Made by a program: the position numbers and the translations under genes
Notes under the pieces: model-generated
Database searches by the model: none
What the model was told of the DNA's origin: nothing
What the model saw: the letters and a program-made list of their open reading frames with translations, nothing else
Part shown: positions 8,588 to 20,709 of the stretch, piece by piece
Numbering within the stretch: position 1 is the first letter of the stretch
Layout: each line of letters begins with the position of its first letter
DNA from: JADLHS01 sp039806955
GTDB lineage: Bacteria > Verrucomicrobiota > Verrucomicrobiia > Limisphaerales > JADLHS01
Reading direction: 5' to 3'
Assembly: GCA_039806955.1 (NCBI GenBank)
Contig: JBDHQI010000018.1
Coordinates: 20,855 to 84,854, forward strand
DNA length: 64,000 nt

Positions 8588-8803
8588 ATGGGTATGAAAC
8601 GACGCGTCAGAACCAATCAAACCACCCGGGCCATCCGGTGGGGACGAAACTTGGCGGCGCGCGTCCGGGCCATCATGACCGCACATCCCGAGGCCGACCC
8701 GGATAACATCCGGCATACGTTGATATTACTGGAACAACCACCGTTGGAACGCTTGCAAAGGAGCCTGATCCGTGGTCGCGCCGCTGCCATTTTCCGAAAA
8801 TGA
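8588..8803 (+). CDS. small basic hypothetical protein upstream of the nucleotidyltransferase-like gene
   Basis: The 71-residue product (MGMKRRVRTNQTTRAIRWGR onward) is Arg-rich at the N-terminus with a helical C-terminal half (DNIRHTLILLEQPPLERLQR). I do not recognise it. Its stop overlaps by 32 bases the GTG start of the next frame, a nucleotidyltransferase-like gene, which suggests a co-translated pair as in many toxin-antitoxin or small accessory modules; that is inference from layout only. It ends about 640 bases before the aminotransferase. Confidence 0.5.
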   Translation: MGMKRRVRTNQTTRAIRWGRNLAARVRAIMTAHPEADPDNIRHTLILLEQPPLERLQRSLIRGRAAAIFRK

Positions 8804-9405
8804 ACTCCGCCTGCTGCGCTCCTTGTTGCGGCATCAAGTGCGATTCATGGTGGTCGGACTTTCCGCCGCCACCTTGCAAGGCGCTCCCGTCGTCACCCAG
8901 GACGTTGGCCTGTGGTTCGAGAACTTGGGCGAACCAAAAATCACCTGCGCCTTGCAAGCTGTCGGGGCCGCGTATGTTCCTCCTTCCATTCTCAATCCCC
9001 CCGATGCTCGCCGGGGCCGGAGCGGAATTGTTCGACCTCGTAATGCGAATGGACGGGCTGAAGAGCTTTGCCGAGGAATTCCCGCATTGCCTCGAAATTC
9101 CGCTGGGGCGGCACAAACTCAAAGTGCTTTCCTTGGAAAGAATCCTCGCCAGTAAAATCGCCGCGAACCGCCCCAAGGACAAACTCAGCATTCCCGTTTT
9201 GCGTGACGCCCTCATCGCTACTCAAATGCCCAAGCCAACCGCAAAAAACCAGCCCGCCTCAAAAAGCGTGCCCGCCGAGCCTGAATTGCCCTTCAGGACC
9301 ATGCCATTATCAATTCGTCATCGCGAACGCCTCGCCTCTGATAATCTTATCGCCAGCCGCACACGGACACGCCTACTCGCCTCTCGACGCGGCTGCGTTG
9401 AATAG
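8772..9405 (+). pseudogene. nucleotidyltransferase-like protein, frameshifted in a C6 tract
   Basis: The first frame starts with GTG at 8772 and reads LLRHQVRFMVVGLSAATLQG then VVTQDVGLWFE, the layout of a minimal nucleotidyltransferase fold (a G-hydrophobic segment followed by a D-x-D-like strand, here D-V-G-L-W rather than D-x-D). At a run of six C (8997-9002) the sensible frame shifts by one base, continuing as MLAGAGAELFDLVMRMDGL and KVLSLERILASKIAANRPKD, which matches the family ending 'LSLE-LI-K--A-RPKD'. Either a recent pseudogene, a variable tract, or a sequencing error. The end beyond about 9235 looks like read-through. The second metal-binding acid seems absent, so enzyme activity is doubtful even if repaired. 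Confidence 0.65.
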
Positions 9406-9437
9406 CTACCTTTTGGCTCATTTTAGAAAAATTTTAG

Positions 9438-10619
9438 ATGCAGAAAAGCCAACCGTTTCCGCTCCGTAACCGCATCAACACCGTGGTGCGCGATATCCCG
9501 CGCTCCGGTATCCGGGACTTCTTCGACATCGTCACGACGATGAAGGACGTCATCAGTCTCGGCATCGGCGAGCCGGATTTCGACACGCCCTGGCATGTCC
9601 GCGAGGCCACGGTCTTCGCGCTGGAACGTGGCGCGACGCACTATTCCAGCAATCTCGGTTACATCGAACTGCGCCGCGCGTTGTCCAAATATGTCGCCAA
9701 GAATTTCGGCGTGGAATACAACCCGGACAACGAGGTCCTTGTCACGGTCGGTGTCAGCGAAGCACTCGATCTCGCGTTGCGGGCATTGATCAATCCAGGT
9801 GATGAAGTGCTTTATCACGAGCCGTGCTACGTGTCGTATCGTGCCACGATTCTGTTCGCCGGAGGCAAACCGCTTGCGGTCGAGACAAAAGCGGAGAACG
9901 GTTTTCGCCTCACGCGCGCGATGTTGGAAGCGAAATGCACGCCCAAGACAAAGGTCTTGATGCTGAATTTCCCCAACAATCCCACCGGCGCCATCATGAG
10001 CCGGGAAGATTTGGAAAGCATCGCCAAGTTCGCGGTTGAAAAAGACCTCATCGTCATCACAGACGAGATTTACGCGGAACTGACTTACGACACGCCGCAC
10101 ACAAGCATCGTGAGTCTGCCTGGCTTGCGCGACCGCACGATTTTTCTGCACGGCTTCTCGAAGGCGTGGGCGATGACCGGTTATCGCCTCGGCTACGCCT
10201 GCGGCCCGGCGGAACTCATCGAAGCGATGATGAAGATTCATCAATACACGATGCTCTGCGCGTCGTCGCTGGCGCAGAAGGCCGCCATCGAAGCGTTGAC
10301 ACGCCCGGACATTGACGTGGGTGAAATGGTCGGCGAATACCGCCGGCGCCGGAATTTCATCGCGAGTGCCTTTGCGGAAATGGGCTTGGAATGTCATCGC
10401 CCGCTCGGAGCGTTCTATGCCTTTCCCAGTGTGGCGAAGTTCAAGATGCCTGCGAAAGAGTTCGCGCTGAAGTTTTTGGCTGAGGAAAAAGTCGCCGTTG
10501 TTCCGGGCACGGCCTTCGGCGAATGTGGCGAAGGTTTCGTCCGCTGCGCTTATGCCACCAGCCTGACCAATATCAAAGAAGCCATGACGCGCCTGCGCCG
10601 TTTTACCGCGAAGCTGTAA
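9438..10619 (+). CDS. PLP-dependent class I/II aminotransferase (PatA/AspC-like)
   Basis: The 393-residue protein shows all fold-type I marks: an N-terminal ISLGIGEPDFDTP pocket, NNPTG at 180-184, the cofactor-binding Asp 209 in ITDEIY, the Schiff-base Lys 242 in GFSKAWAMTGYRLGY, and a C-terminal Arg near EGFVRCAYATS. It transfers amino groups between an amino acid and a keto acid, probably aspartate- or aromatic-type with 2-oxoglutarate, but substrate cannot be fixed from sequence. The neighbouring Lrp regulator suggests control by an amino acid. It begins 33 bases after the end of the frameshifted gene. Confidence 0.93.
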   Translation: MQKSQPFPLRNRINTVVRDIPRSGIRDFFDIVTTMKDVISLGIGEPDFDTPWHVREATVFALERGATHYSSNLGYIELRRALSKYVAKNFGVEYNPDNEVLVTVGVSEALDLALRALINPGDEVLYHEPCYVSYRATILFAGGKPLAVETKAENGFRLTRAMLEAKCTPKTKVLMLNFPNNPTGAIMSREDLESIAKFAVEKDLIVITDEIYAELTYDTPHTSIVSLPGLRDRTIFLHGFSKAWAMTGYRLGYACGPAELIEAMMKIHQYTMLCASSLAQKAAIEALTRPDIDVGEMVGEYRRRRNFIASAFAEMGLECHRPLGAFYAFPSVAKFKMPAKEFALKFLAEEKVAVVPGTAFGECGEGFVRCAYATSLTNIKEAMTRLRRFTAKL

Positions 10620-10730
10620 ATCAATCACCCAACCACTCACCGATGGCATCAAGCGGCGCCGCTCCGTTCGAGCGCATTCAACCATCCGCTCAAGCAAGCC
10701 AGCTCGGGTGACCCGGACGTTTGCCGCGCT

Positions 10731-12107
10731 TTAAAGTGAAACGAATTCTCCGGGCGCGGGCTGGATGACCTTGATCTTGGGATGTCGCTGGCGAATCTGT
10801 TCCGCAAACCAACGCCGCGAGGCCGCGCCGCCATGCCCGAGTAATACGATCCGGGGCGAAACTTGCCCCACGAAGTCCAGCAAATCCTCCCGATTCGCGT
10901 GCGCGGTCAAATCAAAATCCAGCACTTCGCACTGTCGCGTCACGCGCCCGGCGCTGGGGCTGAACACAAAGGTTTCACCGGGCCGCGCGGCTTTCAATCT
11001 TCCGCCCGGCGTGCTGAGATCAGCATACCCCACAAAGAAAATGGACTGTCGTTCGTCACCGATCATGCGCGCCGCCAGATCGTGAGCGGCGGTTTTCTCC
11101 GCCATCATACCGGACGAGACGACAAAAATGCGTCCGCCGGAAAGTTTCATGCGCTCAGTCTGTCCCGGATCCAATACCACCAGTTGCAACGCCTCGTGCA
11201 ACTGTAGATTGCTGTGATTGCGATTGGTCCGATGCGCTTCGAGGTCGTAAATCTCGGTGAACACCCGGCCCAAGCCACTGATGAAAATCGGCTGTCGCTT
11301 TAACTTTCCTTCGCGCATCAGCAAGGCGAGTAGCGCCAGGATTTCCTGCATGCGCCCCAAGGCAAACGCCGGAATCAGCACGCAACCCTTGCGCTTCAAG
11401 GTTTTTTGGATGGCCGCCACCAAACGATCCACTTCCGTCGCTCGCGTCACTCCGGTTGCCTCCGGCCGTTCGCCGCGCGTGGTTTCCATGATCAAGACCT
11501 CGGCTTCCACGCCGTCAAAATTCGCCGCGCGCAGGAGGGTCTGGTCATGAAAGCAAACATCGCCGGTGTAAAACAGCGTTCGCTTTTGCCCACGCAACAT
11601 AATCCCTGCCGATCCCAAGGTGTGGCCAGCATCGTAAAATTCCAGTTCAGGCGAGAAAAATCCCGCCTTGGCTTTTTCGAAAGCCGCCCATTCGATTTCC
11701 CGACGGTAACGAAAGCCCTGGAATCGTGGCGCCAACTCATCCACTTCATCGTGCGTGTAGAGTGGATAATCTTTGACGCCCAACTCCTCGCGCTGGCGCG
11801 TCATTACGTTCACGGAATTGTGGAGCACTCGCTCGACGATGAAATAACTTTGTTTAGGCAGAATGGCGTGCGCCTTGGGAAATTGGCGCAACGCCAGCGG
11901 CAGCGAACCAACGTGATCGTGATGGCAATGGGAAATCGCCACGGCTTCAACCCCGTGACGATCAATCAACCGATACATCGGAATGGCCTCCCGACCCTCG
12001 CGCTTGGGGTGCATTCCGGCATCCAGTAAAATGCGATGGTCCTCAATTTCAACAAACCAAGAACTGGCGCCGATGTCGGAGTCCGGATTTAGATTGGCAA
12101 TGCGCAT
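10731..12107 (-). CDS. beta-CASP metallo-beta-lactamase fold RNase (CPSF/Ysh1-like)
   Basis: The 458-residue product has a metallo-beta-lactamase core with the zinc motif H60-x-H62-x-D64-H65 (SHCHHDHVG), a later Asp in FYTGDVCFHD and His near AGHTLGSAG. A beta-CASP insert follows (about 200-390) with FVVSSGMM and the conserved LTAHANREDLLDF, and the C-terminal His in LLGHGG. This layout belongs to nucleases that cut or trim RNA, the family of archaeal/eukaryal CPSF73 and bacterial homologues such as TTHA0252. Substrate in this organism is unknown. It is a single minus-strand gene between an aminotransferase and a PilZ-like gene. Confidence 0.88.
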   Translation of the reverse strand: MRIANLNPDSDIGASSWFVEIEDHRILLDAGMHPKREGREAIPMYRLIDRHGVEAVAISHCHHDHVGSLPLALRQFPKAHAILPKQSYFIVERVLHNSVNVMTRQREELGVKDYPLYTHDEVDELAPRFQGFRYRREIEWAAFEKAKAGFFSPELEFYDAGHTLGSAGIMLRGQKRTLFYTGDVCFHDQTLLRAANFDGVEAEVLIMETTRGERPEATGVTRATEVDRLVAAIQKTLKRKGCVLIPAFALGRMQEILALLALLMREGKLKRQPIFISGLGRVFTEIYDLEAHRTNRNHSNLQLHEALQLVVLDPGQTERMKLSGGRIFVVSSGMMAEKTAAHDLAARMIGDERQSIFFVGYADLSTPGGRLKAARPGETFVFSPSAGRVTRQCEVLDFDLTAHANREDLLDFVGQVSPRIVLLGHGGAASRRWFAEQIRQRHPKIKVIQPAPGEFVSL

Positions 12108-12250
12108 AAAAAGGCCCTGTGACCACTGTGCCGGAGTTCACAACATCTCACCAGCTAATTCCCTGGATAAATCAAGCATCCGTACTAATTTTGGCCCACA
12201 TGAATTTGACGCTCGGCATGGATATGTTACATTGCTGCACTTAACGAAAC

Positions 12251-12580
12251 ATGAGTGCGAGGAAATTTAGCCACCAAACCGCCGCCGACCAACCTGTCAC
12301 CCTCAACTCCCGACAGATCAGCCTGAGCCTGTCGCCCGATGCGGTGGTCATCCACAAGAACGGCATCGAATTTCGCAGTGAAACCGCCTTCCCCAACTGG
12401 GTGGAAATGACCGTCTCGCTGGTCTCGCCCACCGATCATACCCCCATCAATTGTACCGGCGTCGTGGTGGATTGCCTGGGAAACAAGCACGAAGGTTATC
12501 ACGTTTCCATGGTATTCACGAGCCTGACCTCGCAAGCCGAGGCACGCCTGCAATCCATGAGCGGCCTCCTGGCGGAATAA
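12251..12580 (+). CDS. PilZ-like domain protein
   Basis: The 109-residue protein is a single small beta-barrel-like domain: strands at ISLSLSPDAVV, GIEFRSE, WVEMTVSLVSP, CTGVVVDCLG, YHVSMVFTSL, then a C-terminal helix (AEARLQSMSGLLAE). Spacing resembles PilZ, but the cyclic-di-GMP motif RxxxR and D/NxSxxG are not visible, so it may not bind the nucleotide. Such degenerate PilZ proteins regulate type IV pilus machinery in other bacteria. The pilT-type gene 210 bases downstream supports that reading, but co-transcription is not shown. Confidence 0.6.
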   Translation: MSARKFSHQTAADQPVTLNSRQISLSLSPDAVVIHKNGIEFRSETAFPNWVEMTVSLVSPTDHTPINCTGVVVDCLGNKHEGYHVSMVFTSLTSQAEARLQSMSGLLAE

Positions 12581-12790
12581 GCTGCGGCCGGCGTTTCCAA
12601 AGTCCGATTGTTCCAATTCCACTCGGAAACACGCTCCTGCTCCAGAGACTTTGGCGGCGAGTGGCGGCTCCGTCCTCACGTCAGTCGGTGCTGGTTACAT
12701 GATCGGCGGGGCGGTTTTCAGTTCGCCAGTGGTGATGGATTTCCATTTTTCCGGGATGGTATTTCGCATCCGCTCTGTTAGGCTCGGCGT

Positions 12791-13879
12791 ATGGAATTGT
12801 TCTACAAAATTTTGAAAACGGCCGTGGATGGCCATGCCTCGGACGTGCATCTCAAAATTGACGCGCCGGTGATTTTTCGAATCAACCGGGAATTGATTGC
12901 GATTGAATGTCCCAATCCCTCGGAGGAATGGATGAACAAGGTGGTGGCCACCATCGCGCCAGCGCACCTGAAAAAGAAATTGGAAGAGGAGCGGGAGGCG
13001 GACTTTTCCTATTTCGTGCCGGATGTGGGACGCTTCCGCACCAACCTGTTTCAGCAACGCGGCCAGTGGTGTTTGGCCATGCGTTACGTCAAAACGCAGG
13101 TACCGAGCTTTGAGGAGCTTGGTTTGCTGCCACAACTCAAACAGATCGCGGAATCGCCGCGCGGCATTGTACTCGTCGCCGGCGCCACCGGCAGCGGCAA
13201 GTCCACCACGCTGGCGGCCATGATCGAGCACATCAACAGCAATTTCAAACGCCACATCGTCACGCTCGAAGACCCGATTGAATTTGTCTTTGAAGACAAC
13301 CAATCCGTGATCGAACAGCGCGAGGTGGGGCTTGATACGCTTTCCTTCAACCACGCGCTCAAGCACGTGCTGCGGCAGGACCCGGACATCATCATGATCG
13401 GGGAAATGCGTGATAGCACCAGCTTCTCCGCCGCGATGAGCGCCGCCGACACTGGGCATCTGGTACTTTCGACGTTGCACACCACCAACGCGCCGCAATC
13501 CGTCACGCGCGTGCTGGATTTTTTTGAAGCCGGCGAACGCGAACAAATCCGTCGCCAACTCGCCGGCACCTTTCAGGCGGTGATTTGTCAACGCATGGTG
13601 CCAACCATTGCGGGCCGTATGACCCCCGCGTTGGAAATCATGATCAATACGCCCACGATCAAGAAATTGATCGAGGAAAACCGCCTCGATAAATTGGGTG
13701 CCGCCATCGAAACCGGCACTGACGACGGGATGTTGAATTTTAATCAATCCCTGTTCCAACTCGTCAAGGACGGGATTGTTTCCGAAAAAGAAGCACTGGC
13801 CAAAGCCTCGAATCCGCAGGCGCTGGAAATGAATTTCAAGGGCATCTTCCTCGATGAAGGTCGCCGCATTCTGGGTTAA
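12791..13879 (+). CDS. pilT: type IV pilus retraction ATPase, PilT family
   Basis: PilT is the hexameric cytoplasmic motor that depolymerises type IV pili during twitching and DNA uptake. The 362-residue length and all landmarks fit: N-terminal PAS-like domain with HASDVHLK (residues 15-22), Walker A GATGSGKST (131-139), Asp box TLEDPIEFV (158-166), Walker B DIIMIGEMRD (199-208) and His box HLVLSTLHTTNA (223-234). PilU, the accessory paralogue, differs only subtly and cannot be excluded. No other pilus genes are in the window apart from the PilZ-like gene upstream. Confidence 0.95.
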   Translation: MELFYKILKTAVDGHASDVHLKIDAPVIFRINRELIAIECPNPSEEWMNKVVATIAPAHLKKKLEEEREADFSYFVPDVGRFRTNLFQQRGQWCLAMRYVKTQVPSFEELGLLPQLKQIAESPRGIVLVAGATGSGKSTTLAAMIEHINSNFKRHIVTLEDPIEFVFEDNQSVIEQREVGLDTLSFNHALKHVLRQDPDIIMIGEMRDSTSFSAAMSAADTGHLVLSTLHTTNAPQSVTRVLDFFEAGEREQIRRQLAGTFQAVICQRMVPTIAGRMTPALEIMINTPTIKKLIEENRLDKLGAAIETGTDDGMLNFNQSLFQLVKDGIVSEKEALAKASNPQALEMNFKGIFLDEGRRILG

Positions 13880-14019
13880 TCAATAAAACTCCGCATTCGA
13901 TTGATGCGGGTAGCGCAGCCTTCGGCTCCGGTATTGTCACAAGCTGCAGCCGCCGCGAGCCCCGGCAGCCAAGTGCTGACCGCTGGCCGGAATGGCGACG
14001 CCACACTCAAGAAGTAAAG
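13880..14019. other. intergenic stretch after pilT, one very short open frame
   Basis: Apart from a 37-residue frame on the plus strand (ATG 13904, stop at 14015-14017) with an Ala-rich product ending GSQVLTAGRNGDATLKK, nothing is recognised. The frame has no clear ribosome-binding site and no known family, so it may be the tail of a decayed gene. Confidence 0.3.
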
Positions 14020-14301
14020 GGTAGCGTCACGAGATCGTACGGGACAGTGCGATCGCCGGCGCCAACCTGCTGCCCCGGCCCCCATCAGGTGGCGGCACGG
14101 CTCCAGCGGTGGTGGTTGGGCACACATCAGGGAGCCGTGGCGACAGCCCATTGGGATTCCAATCTGAACGCGTTCGCGTTCCAGTTCAACCGTCGCCCAT
14201 CCGGTTCGCGGGGATTGCTATTTCAACGGCTGGTCGAACAAGTATTGGCCCTCGCGCTGGTCCCCGGCGGGGCGTTGGTTCGAGAAACCGCCCCCAAGTA
14301 A
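14020..14301 (+). pseudogene. IS1595/ISXO2-type transposase C-terminal remnant
   Basis: The plus-strand frame reads HQVAARLQRWWLGTHQGAV, then NLNAFAFQFNRRPSGSRGLL and FQRLVEQVLAL. In IS1595-family (ISXO2-like) transposases the last 80 residues carry the near-identical pattern 'VASLLKRWLLGTHQGAV...FRFNRR.SRSRG.LF.RL..Q'. Just upstream the family text GANLLPRP continues in another frame, with the shift at a C5 run (14079-14083). No N-terminal zinc-binding domain, catalytic DDE core or terminal inverted repeats are seen, so this is a 3' fragment without activity. Confidence 0.75.
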
Positions 14302-14417
14302 TGGGGCCAGGGGAATCAAGTGCTTGGTCCCAAAGTTTTATTCCCTTATTTCCGCGTGATTTCCGTATCTCGCGGTCCACCCGATCCAATCTTCCTGTCG
14401 GTTGCTTTCGCTGCGGT
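14302..14417. other. short gap between IS remnant and carB end
   Basis: This stretch follows the transposase remnant and precedes the carB stop codon on the minus strand. Nothing coding is supported, and no terminator hairpin with a T-run is seen for carB, so the operon end may rely on Rho or lie inside the old insertion. Confidence 0.4.
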
Positions 14418-17672
<3,255 letters not shown>

Positions 17673-17711
17673 AACGTCAGTGGCCGGTGGACAAACTTGG
17701 GCCGCAAGTCA

Positions 17712-18887
17712 TCACGCTGGAGTGATACTCCTTTCAGACGGCGGGGCACCGGCGAGCTGCCGTTGTTCCATGCTGGCAATGAACTTGTCGAATAGCGAGG
17801 CGACATCATGCGGCCCGGGGCTTGCCTCCGGATGTCCTTGAAAACAGAACACCGGTTGGTTGATGAATTCAAGCCCCTGCACCGAGCCATCGAACAGCGA
17901 GCGATGTGTCACGCGCAGGTTCGGAGGCAGGCTCGCTTCGTCCACGGCGAAGCCGTGATTCTGACTGCTGATCAACACGCGGCCACTGCTGATTTCCAGC
18001 ACCGGATGGTTGGCGCCGTGATGGCCGAATTTCATCTTGATGGTGCGCGCCCCGGCGGCGAGACCCAATAATTGATGTCCGAGACAGATGCCAAATACCG
18101 GCAGGCCGGTGGCGATGATGCGGCGGATCGCCGTGATCGCGTAATCACAAGCCTCCGGGTCTCCCGGACCGTTGGACAGAAACACGCCATCCGGCTTCAA
18201 CTGCAGCGCGGCCTCGGCCGGGGTCCGCGCCGGCACCACCGTGAGGCGGCAACCTCGTGACGCCAACATCCGCAGGAGATTGCGCTTGATGCCGTAATCG
18301 TACGCCACGACATGAAACCGGGACTGCCGCGCCTTGGCCTGCCCCTCGCCCAGTTGCCACAAACCTTCATCCCAATGATAGGGTTGCTTGACGCTCACCA
18401 CTTTCGCGAGATCCATGCCTTTCAAACCCGGAAACGCGCGCGCGGCGGCCAGGGCGATCTGGGCCTCGGGTTTCGCCCCTTGCTCCACCGCGAGGAGGCA
18501 GCCGTTCAACGCACCTTTCTCGCGTAACCGGCGCGTAAGGCGGCGGGTGTCGAGACCGGCGATGCCGACAAGTTGGTGGCGGCGCATGAAATCCGGCAAC
18601 GATTCGGTGGCGCGGAAACTACTGTGAACGGCCGGTAGATCGTGAATGACGAGGCCGGTGGCGTACGCGCGGTTAGATTCCAGATCCTCGGCATTGGCGC
18701 CGGTATTGCCGACGTGGGGATAAGTGAGAGTAACGATCTGCCGGGCGTAGGAAGGGTCGGTGAGAATTTCCTGGTAACCGGTCATGGCGGTGTTGAACAC
18801 CACCTCACCCACGGTCTGTCCGGGAACGCCGATGGACTCTCCGTAAAACAGAGAGCCATCTTCCAGTGCAAGCAGTGCAGGCGACAT
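17712..18887 (-). CDS. carA: carbamoyl-phosphate synthase small (glutaminase) subunit
   Basis: CarA hydrolyses glutamine and channels ammonia to CarB. From the ATG at 18887 the product is 391 residues; an upstream TTG one codon earlier is possible, but a GGAG sequence fits the ATG. The N-terminal CPSase small domain (LLALEDGSLFYGESIG) is followed by a class I glutamine amidotransferase with the nucleophile in FGICLGHQLLGLAAG (Cys about 268), the oxyanion strand SNGPGDPEACD, and the His/Glu pair in GHPEASPGPHD. It starts 21 bases after the glnA stop codon, consistent with one transcript. Confidence 0.98.
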   Translation of the reverse strand: MSPALLALEDGSLFYGESIGVPGQTVGEVVFNTAMTGYQEILTDPSYARQIVTLTYPHVGNTGANAEDLESNRAYATGLVIHDLPAVHSSFRATESLPDFMRRHQLVGIAGLDTRRLTRRLREKGALNGCLLAVEQGAKPEAQIALAAARAFPGLKGMDLAKVVSVKQPYHWDEGLWQLGEGQAKARQSRFHVVAYDYGIKRNLLRMLASRGCRLTVVPARTPAEAALQLKPDGVFLSNGPGDPEACDYAITAIRRIIATGLPVFGICLGHQLLGLAAGARTIKMKFGHHGANHPVLEISSGRVLISSQNHGFAVDEASLPPNLRVTHRSLFDGSVQGLEFINQPVFCFQGHPEASPGPHDVASLFDKFIASMEQRQLAGAPPSERSITPA

Positions 18888-18908
18888 CAACTAGAATCTC
18901 CGGGCGCG

Positions 18909-20318
18909 TTAAGCGTCGTAATACATACTGAACTCCCAGGGATGCGGACGCAATCGGATTTGGTCCTGTTCTTTGCGTTTCATTCCAATCCAAGTTTCAA
19001 TGACGTCCTGGGTAAAGACGTCGCCTTTGAGGAGAAAGCCGTGATCTTGCTCGAGGGCGTCGCACGCCTCGGTCAAACTACCGGGCATCGAGGGAACCTG
19101 CTTCAGTTCTTCCGGGGGCAGCTCGTAAATGTTTTTATCGAGCGGCTCGCCGGGATCAATCCGGTTCTGGATGCCATCCAGGCCGGCCATCAACATGGCG
19201 GCCATGGCGAGATACGGATTCGCCGTGGGATCGGGCGGGCGATATTCGACGCGCTTGGCTTTCGGGCTTGGGGAATACGTCGGGATGCGAATGGCCGCCG
19301 ACCGGTTGCGCGAGCTGTAGGCCAGGTTAACCGGCGCTTCGAAGCCGGGCGTCAGACGCTTGTAACTGTTCACGGTGGGGTTGGTAAATGCCGCCATCGC
19401 CCGGGCGTGTTTCAAGATTCCGCCAATGTAGTACAAGGCCATTTCGCTCAGGCCGGCGTATTGGCTGCCGGCAAACAGGGGTTTGCCTTTCTTCCAAAGC
19501 GATTGGTGCGTGTGCATGCCGGAGCCGTTGTCGCCAAACACCGGCTTGGGCATGAAGGTGACGGTCTTATTGTGGCGGCGGGCGACGTTTTTGACGATGT
19601 ACTTGTACAACATCATGTCGTCAGCCATTTTCACCAACGAGTTGAACCGCAGATCAATTTCCGCCTGACCGGCGGTCGCCACTTCATGGTGCTCCCGCTC
19701 GACGCGCAGCCCGCAATCGCGCATCACATTGATCATGTCGTTGCGGATTTCAACCTGCGTGTCCGCCGGCGCCACCGGGAAGTAACCTTCCTTGAAGCGG
19801 ATTTTGTTGCCGAGGTTTGGCCCTTCCTCCCGGCCGCTGTTCCAGATGCCCTCAACGCTATCCAGGAAATAGAAACCGCTGTTCGCCGTCTGGCCGTAGC
19901 GGATCTCATCGAAGATGAAGAACTCCGCTTCCGGCCCCATGTACGCGGTGTCGGCGATTCCAGTGCTTTTCAAATAAGCCTCCGCTTTGCGCGCGATGTT
20001 GCGCGGGTCGCGGCTGTAGGGTTCGCGCGTCATCGGGTCCACCCCATCCGCCACGAGACTCAGCGTCGGTGTTTTGGGGAAGGGATCAACGCTGGCGGTG
20101 TCGGGATCCAGAATGAGCAGCATGTCGCTGGCCTCAATGGATTTCCAGCCGCGAATGGAGGAACCATCAAAGCCCAATCCGTCCGCGAACACCGCTTCGT
20201 CCAGTTCGGCAATCGGAATGCAGAAATGTTGCCAGGTGCCGAGGAAGTCGCAGAATTTTATGTCCACGAGTTGAAGGTTTTTACTTTTACACAGAGCCAG
20301 TATTTCTTGAGGGGTCAT
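18909..20318 (-). CDS. glnA: glutamine synthetase type I
   Basis: GlnA combines ammonium and glutamate with ATP into glutamine, the entry step of ammonium assimilation; it acts as a cytoplasmic dodecamer. The 469-residue product has the N-terminal beta-grasp, the signature FADGLGFDGSSIRGW (residues 44-58), the metal/ATP region MGPEAEFFIFDE, KPVFGDNGSGMHTHQSL, and the ammonium-site NPTVNSYKRL. Tyr 398 in NIYELPPEE aligns with the adenylylated Tyr of enterobacterial enzymes, so covalent control by GlnE is possible. An AAGGA site sits five bases before the ATG. It lies 35 bases after glnK and 18 before carA. Confidence 0.98.
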   Translation of the reverse strand: MTPQEILALCKSKNLQLVDIKFCDFLGTWQHFCIPIAELDEAVFADGLGFDGSSIRGWKSIEASDMLLILDPDTASVDPFPKTPTLSLVADGVDPMTREPYSRDPRNIARKAEAYLKSTGIADTAYMGPEAEFFIFDEIRYGQTANSGFYFLDSVEGIWNSGREEGPNLGNKIRFKEGYFPVAPADTQVEIRNDMINVMRDCGLRVEREHHEVATAGQAEIDLRFNSLVKMADDMMLYKYIVKNVARRHNKTVTFMPKPVFGDNGSGMHTHQSLWKKGKPLFAGSQYAGLSEMALYYIGGILKHARAMAAFTNPTVNSYKRLTPGFEAPVNLAYSSRNRSAAIRIPTYSPSPKAKRVEYRPPDPTANPYLAMAAMLMAGLDGIQNRIDPGEPLDKNIYELPPEELKQVPSMPGSLTEACDALEQDHGFLLKGDVFTQDVIETWIGMKRKEQDQIRLRPHPWEFSMYYDA

Positions 20319-20353
20319 GTCGTTCCTTTATGGTTAATTTGATTGAGGTTGCG

Positions 20354-20692
20354 TTAGATAGCTTGATCGTCGCGTTCCGCGGTTCGAATCCGCACCGCCT
20401 GCTCGATCGGGAAGACGAAGAGTTTGCCGTCGCCAATCTTGCCGGTATGCGCGGCGGCGGCGACGGCTTTGAGCGCCGCCTCCACCTGTGCGTCCGTGAC
20501 CACGATTTCGAGTTTGATCTTCGGCAGAAAATCCACAGTGTACTCGCTGCCGCGATAAATTTCAGTATGCCCCTTCTGTCGCCCAAATCCTTTGACCTCC
20601 GATACCGTCATGCCTTCCACGCCGATGGCGGCCAGGGCTTCTTTTACGTCTTCGAGTTTGAAGGGTTTGATGATGGCTTCGATCATTTTCAT
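20354..20692 (-). CDS. glnK: PII nitrogen-regulatory protein GlnK/GlnB
   Basis: The 112-residue protein is a classic PII: N-terminal MKMIEAIIKPFKLEDVKEAL, the T-loop with Tyr 51 in YRGSEYTVDF (uridylylation site), the B-loop TGKIGDGKLFVFPI that binds ATP/ADP and 2-oxoglutarate. PII senses energy and the C/N balance; binding to AmtB blocks the ammonium channel. Adjacent amtB upstream on the same strand (17 bases) makes the GlnK name preferable to GlnB. Its expression should rise with the sigma-54 promoter upstream of the porin. The start could be ATG 20692 or 20686; 20692 gives the usual length. Confidence 0.97.
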   Translation of the reverse strand: MKMIEAIIKPFKLEDVKEALAAIGVEGMTVSEVKGFGRQKGHTEIYRGSEYTVDFLPKIKLEIVVTDAQVEAALKAVAAAAHTGKIGDGKLFVFPIEQAVRIRTAERDDQAI

Positions 20693-20709
20693 ACGGATGG
20701 TTCCTTTCT

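Noticed and set aside
9423..10697. Open frame of 424 codons on the minus strand
   Set aside because: Antisense to the aminotransferase, which has all catalytic motifs.
12695..13759. Open frame of 354 codons on the minus strand
   Set aside because: Antisense to pilT and without any domain.
18642..20342. Open frame of 566 codons on the plus strand
   Set aside because: It lies antisense to glnA and the start of carA, whose products are clear; GC-rich third positions open the opposite frame.
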